A stretch of DNA of 35,356 nucleotides from Candidatus Magasanikbacteria bacterium RIFOXYC2_FULL_40_16 (GCA_001783185.1 MFQY01000002.1:1-35356), one strand, 5' to 3'; counted from the stretch's first letter, positions 16,528 to 25,822 are shown. Made by a program: numbers and translations. Notes: generated by a model not told the origin, from the sequence alone.

Positions 16528-17609
16528 TCCGCCTCCGGCCCCTCAATCTTCAACGGCTCAATACCGGCTCTTTCGCCCTCCGTGATTTTTTCCACATCCT
16601 TATCCACCTTCGCCAGTTCTTTATAAGCGGTATTGTAATGGTTCACAGTGGTGCCCAGACTGCCCCCCAGTTTTTTCATAAACTCTTCATACGCCCGGAT
16701 ATGTTTGCCAAGCGATTCTACATCTTTGCGAATGCTTTTCGCGCCTTCTTCAATTTTAAGCGCGCGCAGACCCTGTAAAACGGTCTGTAAATAAGCGGCA
16801 AAAGTTGTCGGCGAAACAATCACTACCTTTTTCTGAATAAAAGCATAATCAATCAAATCCCTGGTGTTCACTTTCACGGCTCCGACTTCATTAACCAACA
16901 AATCATAATAAATCGCTTCGGACGGAATAAACATAAAAGCGAAATCCAGCGTGCCCTCTTTTGGTTTTATATATTTGGATGTTTCATCAATCCTTTTTTT
17001 CAAATCGTTTCTAAACTCCTTTTCCAGCAAGACGCGGGCGTTGTCATCTTTCTCCTCATTTATTTTCTGATAATTTTCCAAAGAAAACTTGGCGTCAACC
17101 GGAATAATTCCGTCTTTCGTGAATATAACCGCGTCAACCGTGTCTCCATCTTTGAAAGAATATTGCAAACGAAACGCATTGGGCGGAAGAATATTTTCCA
17201 ATACCAACCGCAACCCGGCCTCGCCCAGATTACCGCGCTGTTTTTGGCTTTTTAAAACTTTTTCCAAATTGCTCAACTGCTCGGAAAAACCGATTACCTG
17301 CTGATTGGTCTTGTCCAAACTGGTTAATTTTTCCGTGATCTCTGTTATTATTTTTGAGCTCTGTCCGTGCTGTTCACGAAGAGTCTTGCTTATATCCTGT
17401 TGAGTCTCAAACATCGTCTTGTTGGTTTCAGACATTTTTTGTTCAAAAGCGCGATTTAGCTCCTGCATCTGGTTTTGAAGCATCATAAAAAGGTTTTGTT
17501 CCCCCTCTTTTGGCTTGTTTTGCTCGGTAATTTTCTTATACATCAGATAACTTAAAATAAGCGCCCCAATCAGGCCGACCGATAAGAAGATTAATAGGTA
17601 TGTTTGCAT
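16524..17609 (-). CDS. rmuC: RmuC family DNA recombination protein
   Basis: N-terminal TM and coiled coil, QRGNLGEAGLRLVLENILPPNAF, FAFMFIPSEAIYYDLL. Confidence 0.92.
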   Translation of the reverse strand: MQTYLLIFLSVGLIGALILSYLMYKKITEQNKPKEGEQNLFMMLQNQMQELNRAFEQKMSETNKTMFETQQDISKTLREQHGQSSKIITEITEKLTSLDKTNQQVIGFSEQLSNLEKVLKSQKQRGNLGEAGLRLVLENILPPNAFRLQYSFKDGDTVDAVIFTKDGIIPVDAKFSLENYQKINEEKDDNARVLLEKEFRNDLKKRIDETSKYIKPKEGTLDFAFMFIPSEAIYYDLLVNEVGAVKVNTRDLIDYAFIQKKVVIVSPTTFAAYLQTVLQGLRALKIEEGAKSIRKDVESLGKHIRAYEEFMKKLGGSLGTTVNHYNTAYKELAKVDKDVEKITEGERAGIEPLKIEGPEAD

Positions 17610-17690
17610 ACTTGATTTTTTATTTAAAATAGTGTAGAATTGGTGGTATTATATCATAAAAAACGGCTTGTTCAACCCCTCGTAAACCAA

Positions 17691-17735
17691 AAGCCCTCGT
17701 AGTTTAAGGGTACCTTATCCCGCCGTATGGCGGGG
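17691..17735 (+). pseudogene. tRNA 5'-like remnant joined to Q-family hairpin Q4
   Basis: gccctcgtagtttaagggta resembles the adjacent tRNA-Arg 5' end gcccttgtagctcaacggata, then ccttatcccgccgtatggcgggg. Confidence 0.45.
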
Positions 17736-17788
17736 CAACGGTCAATTTCTGGCAAAACAAAGCGGGAGGAGAAACCTTTGAATGAAAA

Positions 17789-17863
17789 GCCCTTGTAGCT
17801 CAACGGATAGAGCAAACCCGTCCTAAGGGTGAGATAGGGGTTCAATTCCCTTCGAGGGCACCA
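17789..17863 (+). tRNA. tRNA-Arg (CCT), CCA encoded
   Basis: Acceptor gcccttg/cgagggc, anticodon loop gtCCTaa, T-arm aggggttcaattccctt, 3' CCA. Confidence 0.85.
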
Positions 17864-17895
17864 CGAAAAACTTTAACTTATAACAAGCTAAATAC

Positions 17896-17969
17896 GGGCC
17901 TATAGTAAAGTGGTATTACGCGGCATTCGCATTGCCGAGTCCAGGGTTCGACTCCCTGTAGGTCCACCA
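17896..17969 (+). tRNA. tRNA-Ala (CGC), CCA encoded
   Basis: Acceptor gggccta/taggtcc with G3:U70, anticodon loop ttCGCat, 3' ACCA. Confidence 0.8.
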
Positions 17970-18018
17970 ACAAAATCCAAAACTGTATAAATTTAGCAGA
18001 AAGTGAGACGGAAGGGTT

Positions 18019-18072
18019 TAAGGGCACCTTATCCCCCGACTTAGTCGGGGGGCGACTCCCTGTAGGTCCACC
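18019..18072 (+). pseudogene. Q-family hairpin Q5 fused to a duplicated tRNA-Ala 3' end
   Basis: taagggcaccttatcccccgacttagtcgggg followed by gcgactccctgtaggtccacca, the last 21 nt identical to the tRNA-Ala 3' end. Confidence 0.6.
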
Positions 18073-18077
18073 AAAAA

Positions 18078-18105
18078 AAACATCCCGATTCAGTCGGGAT
18101 GTTTT
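18078..18105. terminator. Bidirectional terminator-like hairpin
   Basis: aaacatcccgattcagtcgggatgtttt. Confidence 0.6.
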
Positions 18106-18134
18106 AGTTTATGCCACCTAAAATATAAAAATTA

Positions 18135-20144
18135 TTATAAATCATTACCTTTCTTTAACTTATTTATTTCCAATACTAAACTATTCGCTTTTCGGATCTC
18201 GTTTTGCGTGTTATCAAGCTCTGTCCTTAATCTCACTGCCTCATTATTTCTTTCTTCCATTTTATCTTCAAGCGCCTTTAACTTTCCTTTTTTATCCCAA
18301 ACCAATGATTTACCTTTTAATTTTTCAATTTCTTCCGCGATTATGTCAATTTCTCTATCTATTTTATCCAAATCAAAAGCCAGCTGTGTTTTTTCTTTCT
18401 CTTTTTTTTCTACCCCCGCGCTAACAACTATATAAATATAATTAAGAGCTTCCCTGGCGGAATTGGGTTGTTGGTCGCGATAATCTTTCTTTGTTAGTTC
18501 CAAAATTTTATCGCGATCTCCATTTAACACAGCAACTTTCTGGGAAAAATTAATATTTTTTTCAAAAGACCCGCTCCTTGATTTTTCCCTGTCGCCTCTA
18601 TTTTCAGTTTCTTTTAATTTTTTCTCTACTTCTGTCTTTTTCTCTCCAAATTCATATTTCCATTTTTTCGGAGGAGAGAGACTTTCTATTTTAATTGAAA
18701 GCTGTCGGATATTATTTTTTCGATCGTTTAAAACTTGCTCCAATACCCGATCATAGCTGACAGACGCATCTTTAGCATCCCGCGCTATACGTAAAATATT
18801 TTTTTGAATTTTATTAATTTCTTTTTCAATTTCTCCCAAACGATCAACAATATTTTTTAATTTTTTATTATCTAAATCTAAACTGTCGGGGTCAACCATG
18901 ATTTGCCCCACTTCTCTCTCAAACTCCGCCAATTCCTGTTTTTTCTTGATATAATCCGCATAGAGTTTTTCTGTTTCTGCCCTAGATTGGTCCAGTTTAT
19001 TTGTAAACGCAAGTTCAAAGTCAGCTTCCAAACCATTAATTAATTTTTCAGCTTCGTCTGAAAGATTATCTAACTGAAAGGCCGACTTTTTTAAACCCTC
19101 AAATTCTTCTAAAAAAGCCCATACCATATCTTTTTCTTTCTTCCCCGTTCTTCGGTCTTCCTTGTCATTCATCTCCCTTTCTTTTTCATCCAATTCCAAA
19201 AGTTCCGACAATTCTTTGGGGGGTAATTCATTCTTTCTTGAATACTTAGTTTTTAATTTAGCGCGTCTCAACCGTTCCTCCGTAAACCACAAAACAAGTT
19301 CATCCCTTCTTTTGCCTTCAGCCACTGTCGCAACGCTTATCACCGTCTCTAAATCTCTACTGGCAACAATAGCCTCATCCATCGCCATGGTTATCACCGC
19401 AAGAGAAATATCCTTACCTTTGAAATTTAACGCTTGCGCTAACTCTGCCTGGGTTATAGGCACATTGGCAACCGCATCTGATAATTTTTGTCTAAGCGCG
19501 GTATCTTTCACAGTACCAAGCTTTTTGATTTTCGCAGATTTTACAACCCTCTCCGCTTCTTGTATCTGTTGAGAAAATTCTACCGGCAAAATTTTACCGG
19601 ATAAATAATCAGCTATTACTTGTTCTTTAACTTTTTCCTCGCCTCCCAGCGCCAAAAAGCAATAATCCGCCGTATAATCAATAACTTTCTCCGGAAGATA
19701 AACAAGCGCGGCCTCAATTTTTTGCGCTTCAACATTTTCTTTTTCCGCGATATTAAGAAGAATTTCTTTTGTCTTTTTTTTCTTCTCAGGCAATCTCTCT
19801 CCGGGTTTATTTTTTTCTTCCTCTGCGTCTTCTTTCATCTTTGCAAATTGCTTTTTCTTTTCCTCAATCGCAGGAAGTATTATATCGGCATATATTTTCT
19901 CCCCCACAGCTTCCTTTTGATTCTCAAGCATCCTAATTTCATCTTCTATCAAATCTGCCTGTCCTTTTGTTTCTTCATCTTCACTTCTTGAAACGGAAGA
20001 CAAATTACGCATTTTATCACCAATCCTTTCCCCCGTCTTTTTTCTAATAGATCTGGGTACGGACAACTTTCCCCCTGCTTCCATTAATTCGCCCTCGGGC
20101 GCATTGTTCAAATTACTAATAAATTGTTCCATTTTTTTGCCCAT
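18135..20144 (-). CDS. Large coiled-coil hypothetical protein
   Basis: 669-aa ORF rich in E/K coiled-coil segments; no recognised domain by eye; start could also be 20132. Confidence 0.8.
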   Translation of the reverse strand: MGKKMEQFISNLNNAPEGELMEAGGKLSVPRSIRKKTGERIGDKMRNLSSVSRSEDEETKGQADLIEDEIRMLENQKEAVGEKIYADIILPAIEEKKKQFAKMKEDAEEEKNKPGERLPEKKKKTKEILLNIAEKENVEAQKIEAALVYLPEKVIDYTADYCFLALGGEEKVKEQVIADYLSGKILPVEFSQQIQEAERVVKSAKIKKLGTVKDTALRQKLSDAVANVPITQAELAQALNFKGKDISLAVITMAMDEAIVASRDLETVISVATVAEGKRRDELVLWFTEERLRRAKLKTKYSRKNELPPKELSELLELDEKEREMNDKEDRRTGKKEKDMVWAFLEEFEGLKKSAFQLDNLSDEAEKLINGLEADFELAFTNKLDQSRAETEKLYADYIKKKQELAEFEREVGQIMVDPDSLDLDNKKLKNIVDRLGEIEKEINKIQKNILRIARDAKDASVSYDRVLEQVLNDRKNNIRQLSIKIESLSPPKKWKYEFGEKKTEVEKKLKETENRGDREKSRSGSFEKNINFSQKVAVLNGDRDKILELTKKDYRDQQPNSAREALNYIYIVVSAGVEKKEKEKTQLAFDLDKIDREIDIIAEEIEKLKGKSLVWDKKGKLKALEDKMEERNNEAVRLRTELDNTQNEIRKANSLVLEINKLKKGNDL

Positions 20145-20214
20145 ATTTTTGTATATATGCTAAAAACTCACTACTAATATAATACACTCTTTTTCTTTTT
20201 TTTCAAAACCTATT

Positions 20215-21183
20215 TCAAACACAAACTTTAGCGGCAAAAATATCCAAAAGTGTTTCTTCGTCTCCTTGACTGGTCTTAATCTGAATATCCAGCTCAAGCA
20301 ACCCGGCGTACACCTCTTTTAATTTCTCCATATTATAATGCCGGATCAACGGCAAAGTCTTTTTTACCACAAACGGATGCAGGTTTAATTTCTTAGCCAA
20401 ATCATTGCTGTTGGTATCGCTCTGGCGTTCAAACAAATCCCTGATTTCCAACATTATTCTGAACTGCCGTAAAATCATGGAAAAAATAAACTGCACATCT
20501 TCGCCTATTTTATATTGTTCCTGAATCATTTTAAAAACCTGTTTTTCTCTTTTGCCAACTATCGCGTCAACCAAATTAAAAATACTGTCATCGGCTCTTT
20601 CGTCCAAAAAAAGCTGAGCATCGCCCGCGGTTATTTCCTTGCCCTCGCAATAAGAAATCAATTGATTAATTAAAGAATTCAAATACCAAGTATCGCCCTT
20701 GCTCTCGGTTGCTAAATATAAAATGGCGTTATTATCAATTTTACCGCCCCCGGCTTCAACCTCTTCTTTTATCCAATTATTCAAATGCACCCCTTTCAGC
20801 TCGTCAAATTGAACGCAGAACTTGCCTTTTTTAAACAAAGCCAATAAATCCTTGCCCATTTTTGTTTTAAAAGCGTCAATGCCTTCCCAAAAAATTACCA
20901 CGCTTGCTTCCGGCAGGCTGTTCTCTTTTATTTTTTTCATTATTTCATTTTGCAAACCTTCATTTTTACTGACAAGAAGATTTTTAAGAACAGTCATTCG
21001 TTTTTCCGCCAAAAACGGCTGGGCCATTATCTGTCCCATAACATCAACCCTTTCGTTATCTTGGCAATCCAAAACAACCGTATTTAATTTCTGCGGGTCT
21101 CTTTCTTTGATAAATCTTTTGATATTGTCAGACAGATATTTCCGGCTCCTGAACGTGTCTTTTCCGTAGATAAAAATATACAT
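20215..21183 (-). CDS. holA: DNA polymerase III subunit delta
   Basis: MYIFIYGKDTFRSRKYLSDNIKRFIKE..., VVIFWEGIDAFKTK, IFNLVDAIVGKREKQ, LHPFVVKKTLPL. Confidence 0.9.
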   Translation of the reverse strand: MYIFIYGKDTFRSRKYLSDNIKRFIKERDPQKLNTVVLDCQDNERVDVMGQIMAQPFLAEKRMTVLKNLLVSKNEGLQNEIMKKIKENSLPEASVVIFWEGIDAFKTKMGKDLLALFKKGKFCVQFDELKGVHLNNWIKEEVEAGGGKIDNNAILYLATESKGDTWYLNSLINQLISYCEGKEITAGDAQLFLDERADDSIFNLVDAIVGKREKQVFKMIQEQYKIGEDVQFIFSMILRQFRIMLEIRDLFERQSDTNSNDLAKKLNLHPFVVKKTLPLIRHYNMEKLKEVYAGLLELDIQIKTSQGDEETLLDIFAAKVCV

Positions 21184-21321
21184 AATATGACTTAAAACCT
21201 GAAACCTGAAACCTGAAACTGCTTATTATCTGTTCCAGCCAAAGGCTGATCCGCCTTTGGCGGAAAATGTTACATGATTAACCGTTATTCTATCATTTTT
21301 ATAAAAAAATTGTAAACGGGG

Positions 21322-21350
21322 TTGACAAACCTTTTTGTTTATGATACTAT
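21322..21350 (+). promoter_or_regulatory. Promoter of candidate sRNA/leader
   Basis: TTGACA-N17-TACTAT in ggggttgacaaacctttttgtttatgatactatat. Confidence 0.55.
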
Positions 21351-21357
21351 ATCCCTC

Positions 21358-21479
21358 GTCTTAAGACCCTCCGCTACTAGTGTGGAGGAAGGAAAGCCAG
21401 GGTTTGAGAGCCCCTCCTCTCTCGATCCCACCAACGCTTTCCGGGCGGCTGTGCACATGCGCAGTCGCCCATTTTTTTT
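21358..21479 (+). ncRNA. Candidate structured sRNA or transcribed leader with C-rich apical loop and intrinsic terminator
   Basis: Hairpin CCTCC/GGAGG (21368-21388); GGAAAGC...GCTTTCC (21391-21442) with GAGAG-CCCCTCCT-CTCTC apical hairpin; terminator gggcggctg...cagtcgcccattttttt (21443-21479). Confidence 0.55.
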
Positions 21480-21530
21480 ACTTGTGCTATGATAAACACA
21501 GTTTTTAAACCACTTGGAGGATAACTTTTC

Positions 21531-21812
21531 ATGAGGAAAATTCGTCTTTCTTCCAGCCGGCCATCTTTCTCAATGCGAGTGAACTCAAACCTGCCTTCGG
21601 GCAAACCAAAAAAGAAGGATTCTATCGCAAAAAAGAAAGACAGAGCGAGAAGAAAAAGAATGCGGGAACGGGCAAAGGCCGAAAAAAAGAGGGCGCAAGC
21701 CAATGCCAGTCCCCTAACTGAAGAGGAAAAGAGGGAAAGGGCGCGAGCCAACCTAAAACCGCGCCTGAAGAAGGCCGACTACCAAAGCAGGGCCTTCGGG
21801 TTTTGCTACTAG
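21531..21812 (+). CDS. Small highly basic hypothetical protein (SD class)
   Basis: MRKIRLSSSRPSFSMRVNSNLPSGKPKKKDSIAKKKDRARRKRMRERAKAEKKRAQ...; SD TTGGAGGAT; terminator at 21829. Confidence 0.65.
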   Translation: MRKIRLSSSRPSFSMRVNSNLPSGKPKKKDSIAKKKDRARRKRMRERAKAEKKRAQANASPLTEEEKRERARANLKPRLKKADYQSRAFGFCY

Positions 21813-21828
21813 ACCGGCGACGGTCAAC

Positions 21829-21857
21829 AAAGAGGGTGCCTCGGCATCCTCTTTTTT
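21829..21857 (+). terminator. Intrinsic terminator
   Basis: agagggtgcctcggcatcctctttttta. Confidence 0.7.
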
Positions 21858-24543
21858 ATTTGATTTCACCCCAGCTTTTATTTATCCCCACTTCAACCGC
21901 AATCGGCACATTTAATTTTGCCACCGACTCCATTGCCTTTTTTACCAATTCAGCCACTTCTTCTTCTAAACCTTTTTTAACTTCCAGGACAATTTCATCG
22001 TGGACTTGAAGTATCATTTTTATATCGTCTTTTTTCTTGTGTTTTTCCAGTTTTTCGTCCACATCAATCATCGCCATTTTCATTAAATCGGCCGCCGTGC
22101 CTTGAATCGGCATATTTATCGCCATTCTCTCGCCGGCATTGCGCAACTGAAAATTTTCCGACATCAATTCCGGAATATAACGGCGACGGCCAAATAAAGT
22201 TTCCACATAGCCTTCTTCTTTGGCAAACTTTAGTGTTTGGTCAATATATTTTTTTACGCCAGAAAACTGTTTAAAATATTCTTCAATAAATTTCTTCGCC
22301 TGCCATTGCGGTATGCCGGCGCGCCAAGACAAACCATACGCGCCCATACCGTAAAGCACGCCAAAATTGACTTCCTTAGCCGCGTAACGCATTTCGCGAG
22401 TCACATCTTTAAGTTTCACATTGTTTATTATGGCCGCGGTCGCTTTGTGGACGTCCTCGCCTTTCTCAAAAATCTCAATTAATTTTTTATCCTTTGCCAG
22501 AGAAGCCACTGTCCGCAATTCAATCTGCGAATAATCGGCCGACACCAAAATATTGCCCTTGTCAGCCACAAACGCTTTGCGGATTTCGCGCCCCATCTCC
22601 GTTCTGATAGGAATATTCTGTAAATTCGGGTCCGAACTGGAGAGCCGTCCCGTCGTCGTGACCGCCTGATTAAAAGTGGTATGTATTCGTCCGGTAGTTT
22701 TATTTACCAGCCCGGGCAAGACATCAATATATGTATTGCGTAATTTTTCTATCTCGCGAAACTCCTCAATCAAAGCAATAATCGGATGCGCGCCTCTTAA
22801 TTTTTCCAATTCGGCGGCGGCGGTGGAATAACCGGTTTTCCCTTTTTTAATCCCTTCAGCCGGCAAATCCATTTTCTCAAACAACACTTCCCTAAGCTGG
22901 GTGGACGAAGCGACATTAAAATCCTCTCCCGCTTCCTTGTGAATAGCGGAAACCAGTTTTTTCAGACGACTGCCTGCTTCTTTGGAAAGCGCCCCCAACC
23001 TTTCGTCGTCCACGGCCACTCCGTTCAATTCCATCTTCGCCAAAACCCTAATCAATCTCATTTCCACTTTTTCAAATAAACCCAAATCTTCCACCTCTTT
23101 AAGGCCAACTGTAAACTTTTTTTCCAACAAGTCAACATACCCAAGCTGGTCGGCGAGAATCTGCGGGTCAATCCCGAATAAACTGACTTGCGTGTCAACC
23201 TCGGGCAATTCTTTATTTAATTCCCTGATTACCAACCCTCTCAACCCGTGCGAACGGGTGCTTGAATTAATCAGATAAGAAGCAATCATTATGTCAAATA
23301 ATTTATTTTCCACTTCAATACCCTTCAACAGTAAAACCTTTATAATTTGTTTCAAATTGTGTCCGACAAGCGTCTTGTTTTTATCGCCAAAAATCTTGCC
23401 CAGCTCTTTTTTATTTTTCTCGTCTATTTTTTTCCAGTCAACATAATATGAATTGCCCCCGAACAAAAACACCAGCCCCAAAAACTCATCTTTCATCACA
23501 TCCTGGCCGGCCAACGATTCCGCGCAAATAATTTTTCCTTCCTTCTCCGCTTTTTCCAAAAAATCCGCGAAATTATTTTTATCAATCAACCTGACTTTTT
23601 TGCCAGCGCTATTTTTTTCCGCTTTTTCCGGGAAACTGACGGCTTTGCCAAACCCCGGCACTCGCTTTAGCAAAGAAAAAAATTCCAATTTGTGAAACAG
23701 GTCTTTTATTTTCGCTTCGTCAAAAGGATTGACAGCGCAATCTTTCAAACTGAATTTCAAATCCTTGATATCGGTACAAATTGTGGCCAGCTCTCGGCTC
23801 ATCAGCGCGTCTTTTTCCCCTGATTTTACTTTTTCAATCACCCCCGGCTTAAATTCGCTCAACAAAACAGAATTCTTCTTTTTAATATCTTTATATATTT
23901 CTTCAACCCCGCCGATTTTGGCTATCAACAATTTGGCGGTCTTCTCGCCGATGCCTTTTATCCCCGGGATATTATCCGAACTGTCCCCGCGCAATGATTT
24001 ATAATCCACCACTCTTTCCGGACCAAAACCGTATTTTTCTTTAACGCCTTTGGCATCAAACAAAACCGTATCCGTAATTCCTTTTCGCAACTGAAAAACT
24101 TTGACTTTATCATCAACCAACTGGAGCATATCCATATCGCCGGTCACGATAATTGTCTCCAAATCTTCTTTTTCCAGTTTTTTAACAACCGTACCGATGA
24201 CATCATCCGCCTCGTAGCCCTTCTGTGTATAGATTGGGATATCAAACGCTTCCACAACTTTATAGCAAATTGGGATTTGGTCATACAAATCCTGATCCGC
24301 TTTCACGCGTTTACCTTTATAGTCGGCATAAACTTTGTCGCGGAAAGTCCCTCCGCCCACATCAAAACTGACTGTAAGATAATCCGGCTTTAAATCATTG
24401 ATTACTTTAAGTAACATTGAAGTAAAACCATACACCGCGTTCACCATACTACCGTCCTTGGCAGTCATTGGGGGTAGGGCATAATACGCCCGGTGGACAA
24501 TGGCATTGCCATCAATGATTATAAATCGTTTTTTGTTGCTCAT
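21856..24543 (-). CDS. polA: DNA polymerase I
   Basis: 5'-3' exonuclease domain (IIDGNAIVHRAYYALPP), polymerase motifs DPNLQNIPIRTEMGREIRKAFV, SADYSQIELR, QVHDEIVLEV; start at MSNKKRFI. Confidence 0.95.
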   Translation of the reverse strand: MSNKKRFIIIDGNAIVHRAYYALPPMTAKDGSMVNAVYGFTSMLLKVINDLKPDYLTVSFDVGGGTFRDKVYADYKGKRVKADQDLYDQIPICYKVVEAFDIPIYTQKGYEADDVIGTVVKKLEKEDLETIIVTGDMDMLQLVDDKVKVFQLRKGITDTVLFDAKGVKEKYGFGPERVVDYKSLRGDSSDNIPGIKGIGEKTAKLLIAKIGGVEEIYKDIKKKNSVLLSEFKPGVIEKVKSGEKDALMSRELATICTDIKDLKFSLKDCAVNPFDEAKIKDLFHKLEFFSLLKRVPGFGKAVSFPEKAEKNSAGKKVRLIDKNNFADFLEKAEKEGKIICAESLAGQDVMKDEFLGLVFLFGGNSYYVDWKKIDEKNKKELGKIFGDKNKTLVGHNLKQIIKVLLLKGIEVENKLFDIMIASYLINSSTRSHGLRGLVIRELNKELPEVDTQVSLFGIDPQILADQLGYVDLLEKKFTVGLKEVEDLGLFEKVEMRLIRVLAKMELNGVAVDDERLGALSKEAGSRLKKLVSAIHKEAGEDFNVASSTQLREVLFEKMDLPAEGIKKGKTGYSTAAAELEKLRGAHPIIALIEEFREIEKLRNTYIDVLPGLVNKTTGRIHTTFNQAVTTTGRLSSSDPNLQNIPIRTEMGREIRKAFVADKGNILVSADYSQIELRTVASLAKDKKLIEIFEKGEDVHKATAAIINNVKLKDVTREMRYAAKEVNFGVLYGMGAYGLSWRAGIPQWQAKKFIEEYFKQFSGVKKYIDQTLKFAKEEGYVETLFGRRRYIPELMSENFQLRNAGERMAINMPIQGTAADLMKMAMIDVDEKLEKHKKKDDIKMILQVHDEIVLEVKKGLEEEVAELVKKAMESVAKLNVPIAVEVGINKSWGEIK

Positions 24544-24622
24544 ATTGATATTATATACTTTACATCTTATCACACTAAGGGGTTGAAAAAAAGATGTAAT
24601 TATGATATTATCTTCCTAACAT

Positions 24623-24697
24623 GGTACGGTAGCCAAGCGGTAAGGCGAGGGTCTGCAAAACCCTTATACGCGGGTTCAATTCCCGCCCGTACCTCCA
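24623..24697 (+). tRNA. tRNA-Cys (GCA), CCA encoded
   Basis: ggtacgg/ccgtacc acceptor, anticodon loop ctGCAaa, U73 discriminator, CCA. Confidence 0.9.
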
Positions 24698-24803
24698 ATC
24701 AAGACTTCCGCCTATATATTATGGACAAAAAAAACTTTCTATGTTAAGGTTGACTATACAGGTAAATTTTGACAAATCATTACTTTAAACAAGGAAGGTC
24801 GCC

Positions 24804-25109
24804 ATGGTTACAATTTATTGGGAAAAAGTTATCAGACGCTTTTTTCCGGAAGCGCAAAATCTCTCCGAAGATTGGAACGCTAAAACTGTTTCCTTTGATA
24901 TCCTCCCCACCGTGGAAAACATCAATCTTAATATTGATTACAAAACCATGGAAAAACTCAAGGTCTCTTTCGGCCCAAAAATCGGCTACCGATTTGAGAT
25001 AAGATCGGCTGGAGAACTCGGTAGCAGTATGGGCACCAAAACAAAAACAACCGGCGCAATCCTAAAAGTAATAATATTGGATGTCAAATTCCCCGCAATG
25101 CCTGAATAG
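24804..25109 (+). CDS. Small hypothetical protein (SD class)
   Basis: SD AAGGAAGGTCGCCATG; MVTIYWEKVIRRFFPEAQNLSEDWNAKTV. Confidence 0.65.
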   Translation: MVTIYWEKVIRRFFPEAQNLSEDWNAKTVSFDILPTVENINLNIDYKTMEKLKVSFGPKIGYRFEIRSAGELGSSMGTKTKTTGAILKVIILDVKFPAMPE

Positions 25110-25134
25110 TTATTTACAATTTAAGGAGAGTTTG

Positions 25135-25731
25135 ATGCCAATTGAGCTGAAAAAAGTTGTTTTGAACAATCTCTTGGACGCGTGGGAGATACCCACCGCC
25201 ATCATCATCAGCCAGTCCAGAAGGATCGCGACCGATTGTTTTCTGACAATCGAGGAAGGCGAGACCATTTTGGAAACACTAACCACAACCGGAGATGCTT
25301 CGCTTGAAGAAGCGGACAAAATCCGGCAGATGATGTCTAATCTTGGCTTGTTTGAAAACAGGCTGGAATTGTTCAAGCGCGTCGTTGAACTGGCCGAAGA
25401 AGCCAAAGGTCAGTATGACCTAAACGACTACACTTTCAAAATCTGCGAGGGCAACCCCGGTTGCACTCCGCTCAAACACGGCGCCATCTTTGACAATTCC
25501 GCCAAGCAATATCTTGGCGAAGACATTCTGACTTTTTACAACGCGATTGACACCATCAATCACTTTGTCGGGCGTCTCCGTTTTTCCACCGGCCAAGCGG
25601 CCGTTCTTCTGAAAGAAGTAATGATGGAAGACATCGCCTTGAATAAAGAAGAGAGTGAAAGGCGTTATCGCGCTTTGTCAAAAGAAGTTAGAAACAGTCA
25701 TGAAGAACTGTTTTACAAAAAAAATAACTAG
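25135..25731 (+). CDS. Hypothetical protein (SD class)
   Basis: SD TTAAGGAGAGTTTGATG; MPIELKKVVLNNLLDAWEIPTAIIISQ; terminator at 25745. Confidence 0.7.
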   Translation: MPIELKKVVLNNLLDAWEIPTAIIISQSRRIATDCFLTIEEGETILETLTTTGDASLEEADKIRQMMSNLGLFENRLELFKRVVELAEEAKGQYDLNDYTFKICEGNPGCTPLKHGAIFDNSAKQYLGEDILTFYNAIDTINHFVGRLRFSTGQAAVLLKEVMMEDIALNKEESERRYRALSKEVRNSHEELFYKKNN

Positions 25732-25744
25732 GAGCATAGGGGAT

Positions 25745-25775
25745 AGGCCGCCCGTTGAATAACGAGGCGGCCTTT
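25745..25775 (+). terminator. Intrinsic terminator
   Basis: aggccgcccgttgaataacgaggcggccttttc. Confidence 0.65.
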
Positions 25776-25822
25776 TCATTTAAAACAAAAACCCCCGGCA
25801 ATCAGCCAAGGGTTTTTATTAT

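Noticed and set aside
21196-21219. cctgaaa x3 short tandem repeat
   Set aside because: Short low-complexity sequence common in intergenic DNA; no functional context.
21358-21479. SRP (4.5S) RNA, 6S RNA or RNase P RNA identity for the structured transcript
   Set aside because: GGAGGAAGGAAAGCC is loosely reminiscent, but the conserved SRP symmetric loop, the 6S architecture and the RNase P length/core are not seen.
21377-21751. Minus-strand ORF over the candidate sRNA
   Set aside because: Low-complexity translation with no start signals; antisense to a basic ORF and a structured region.
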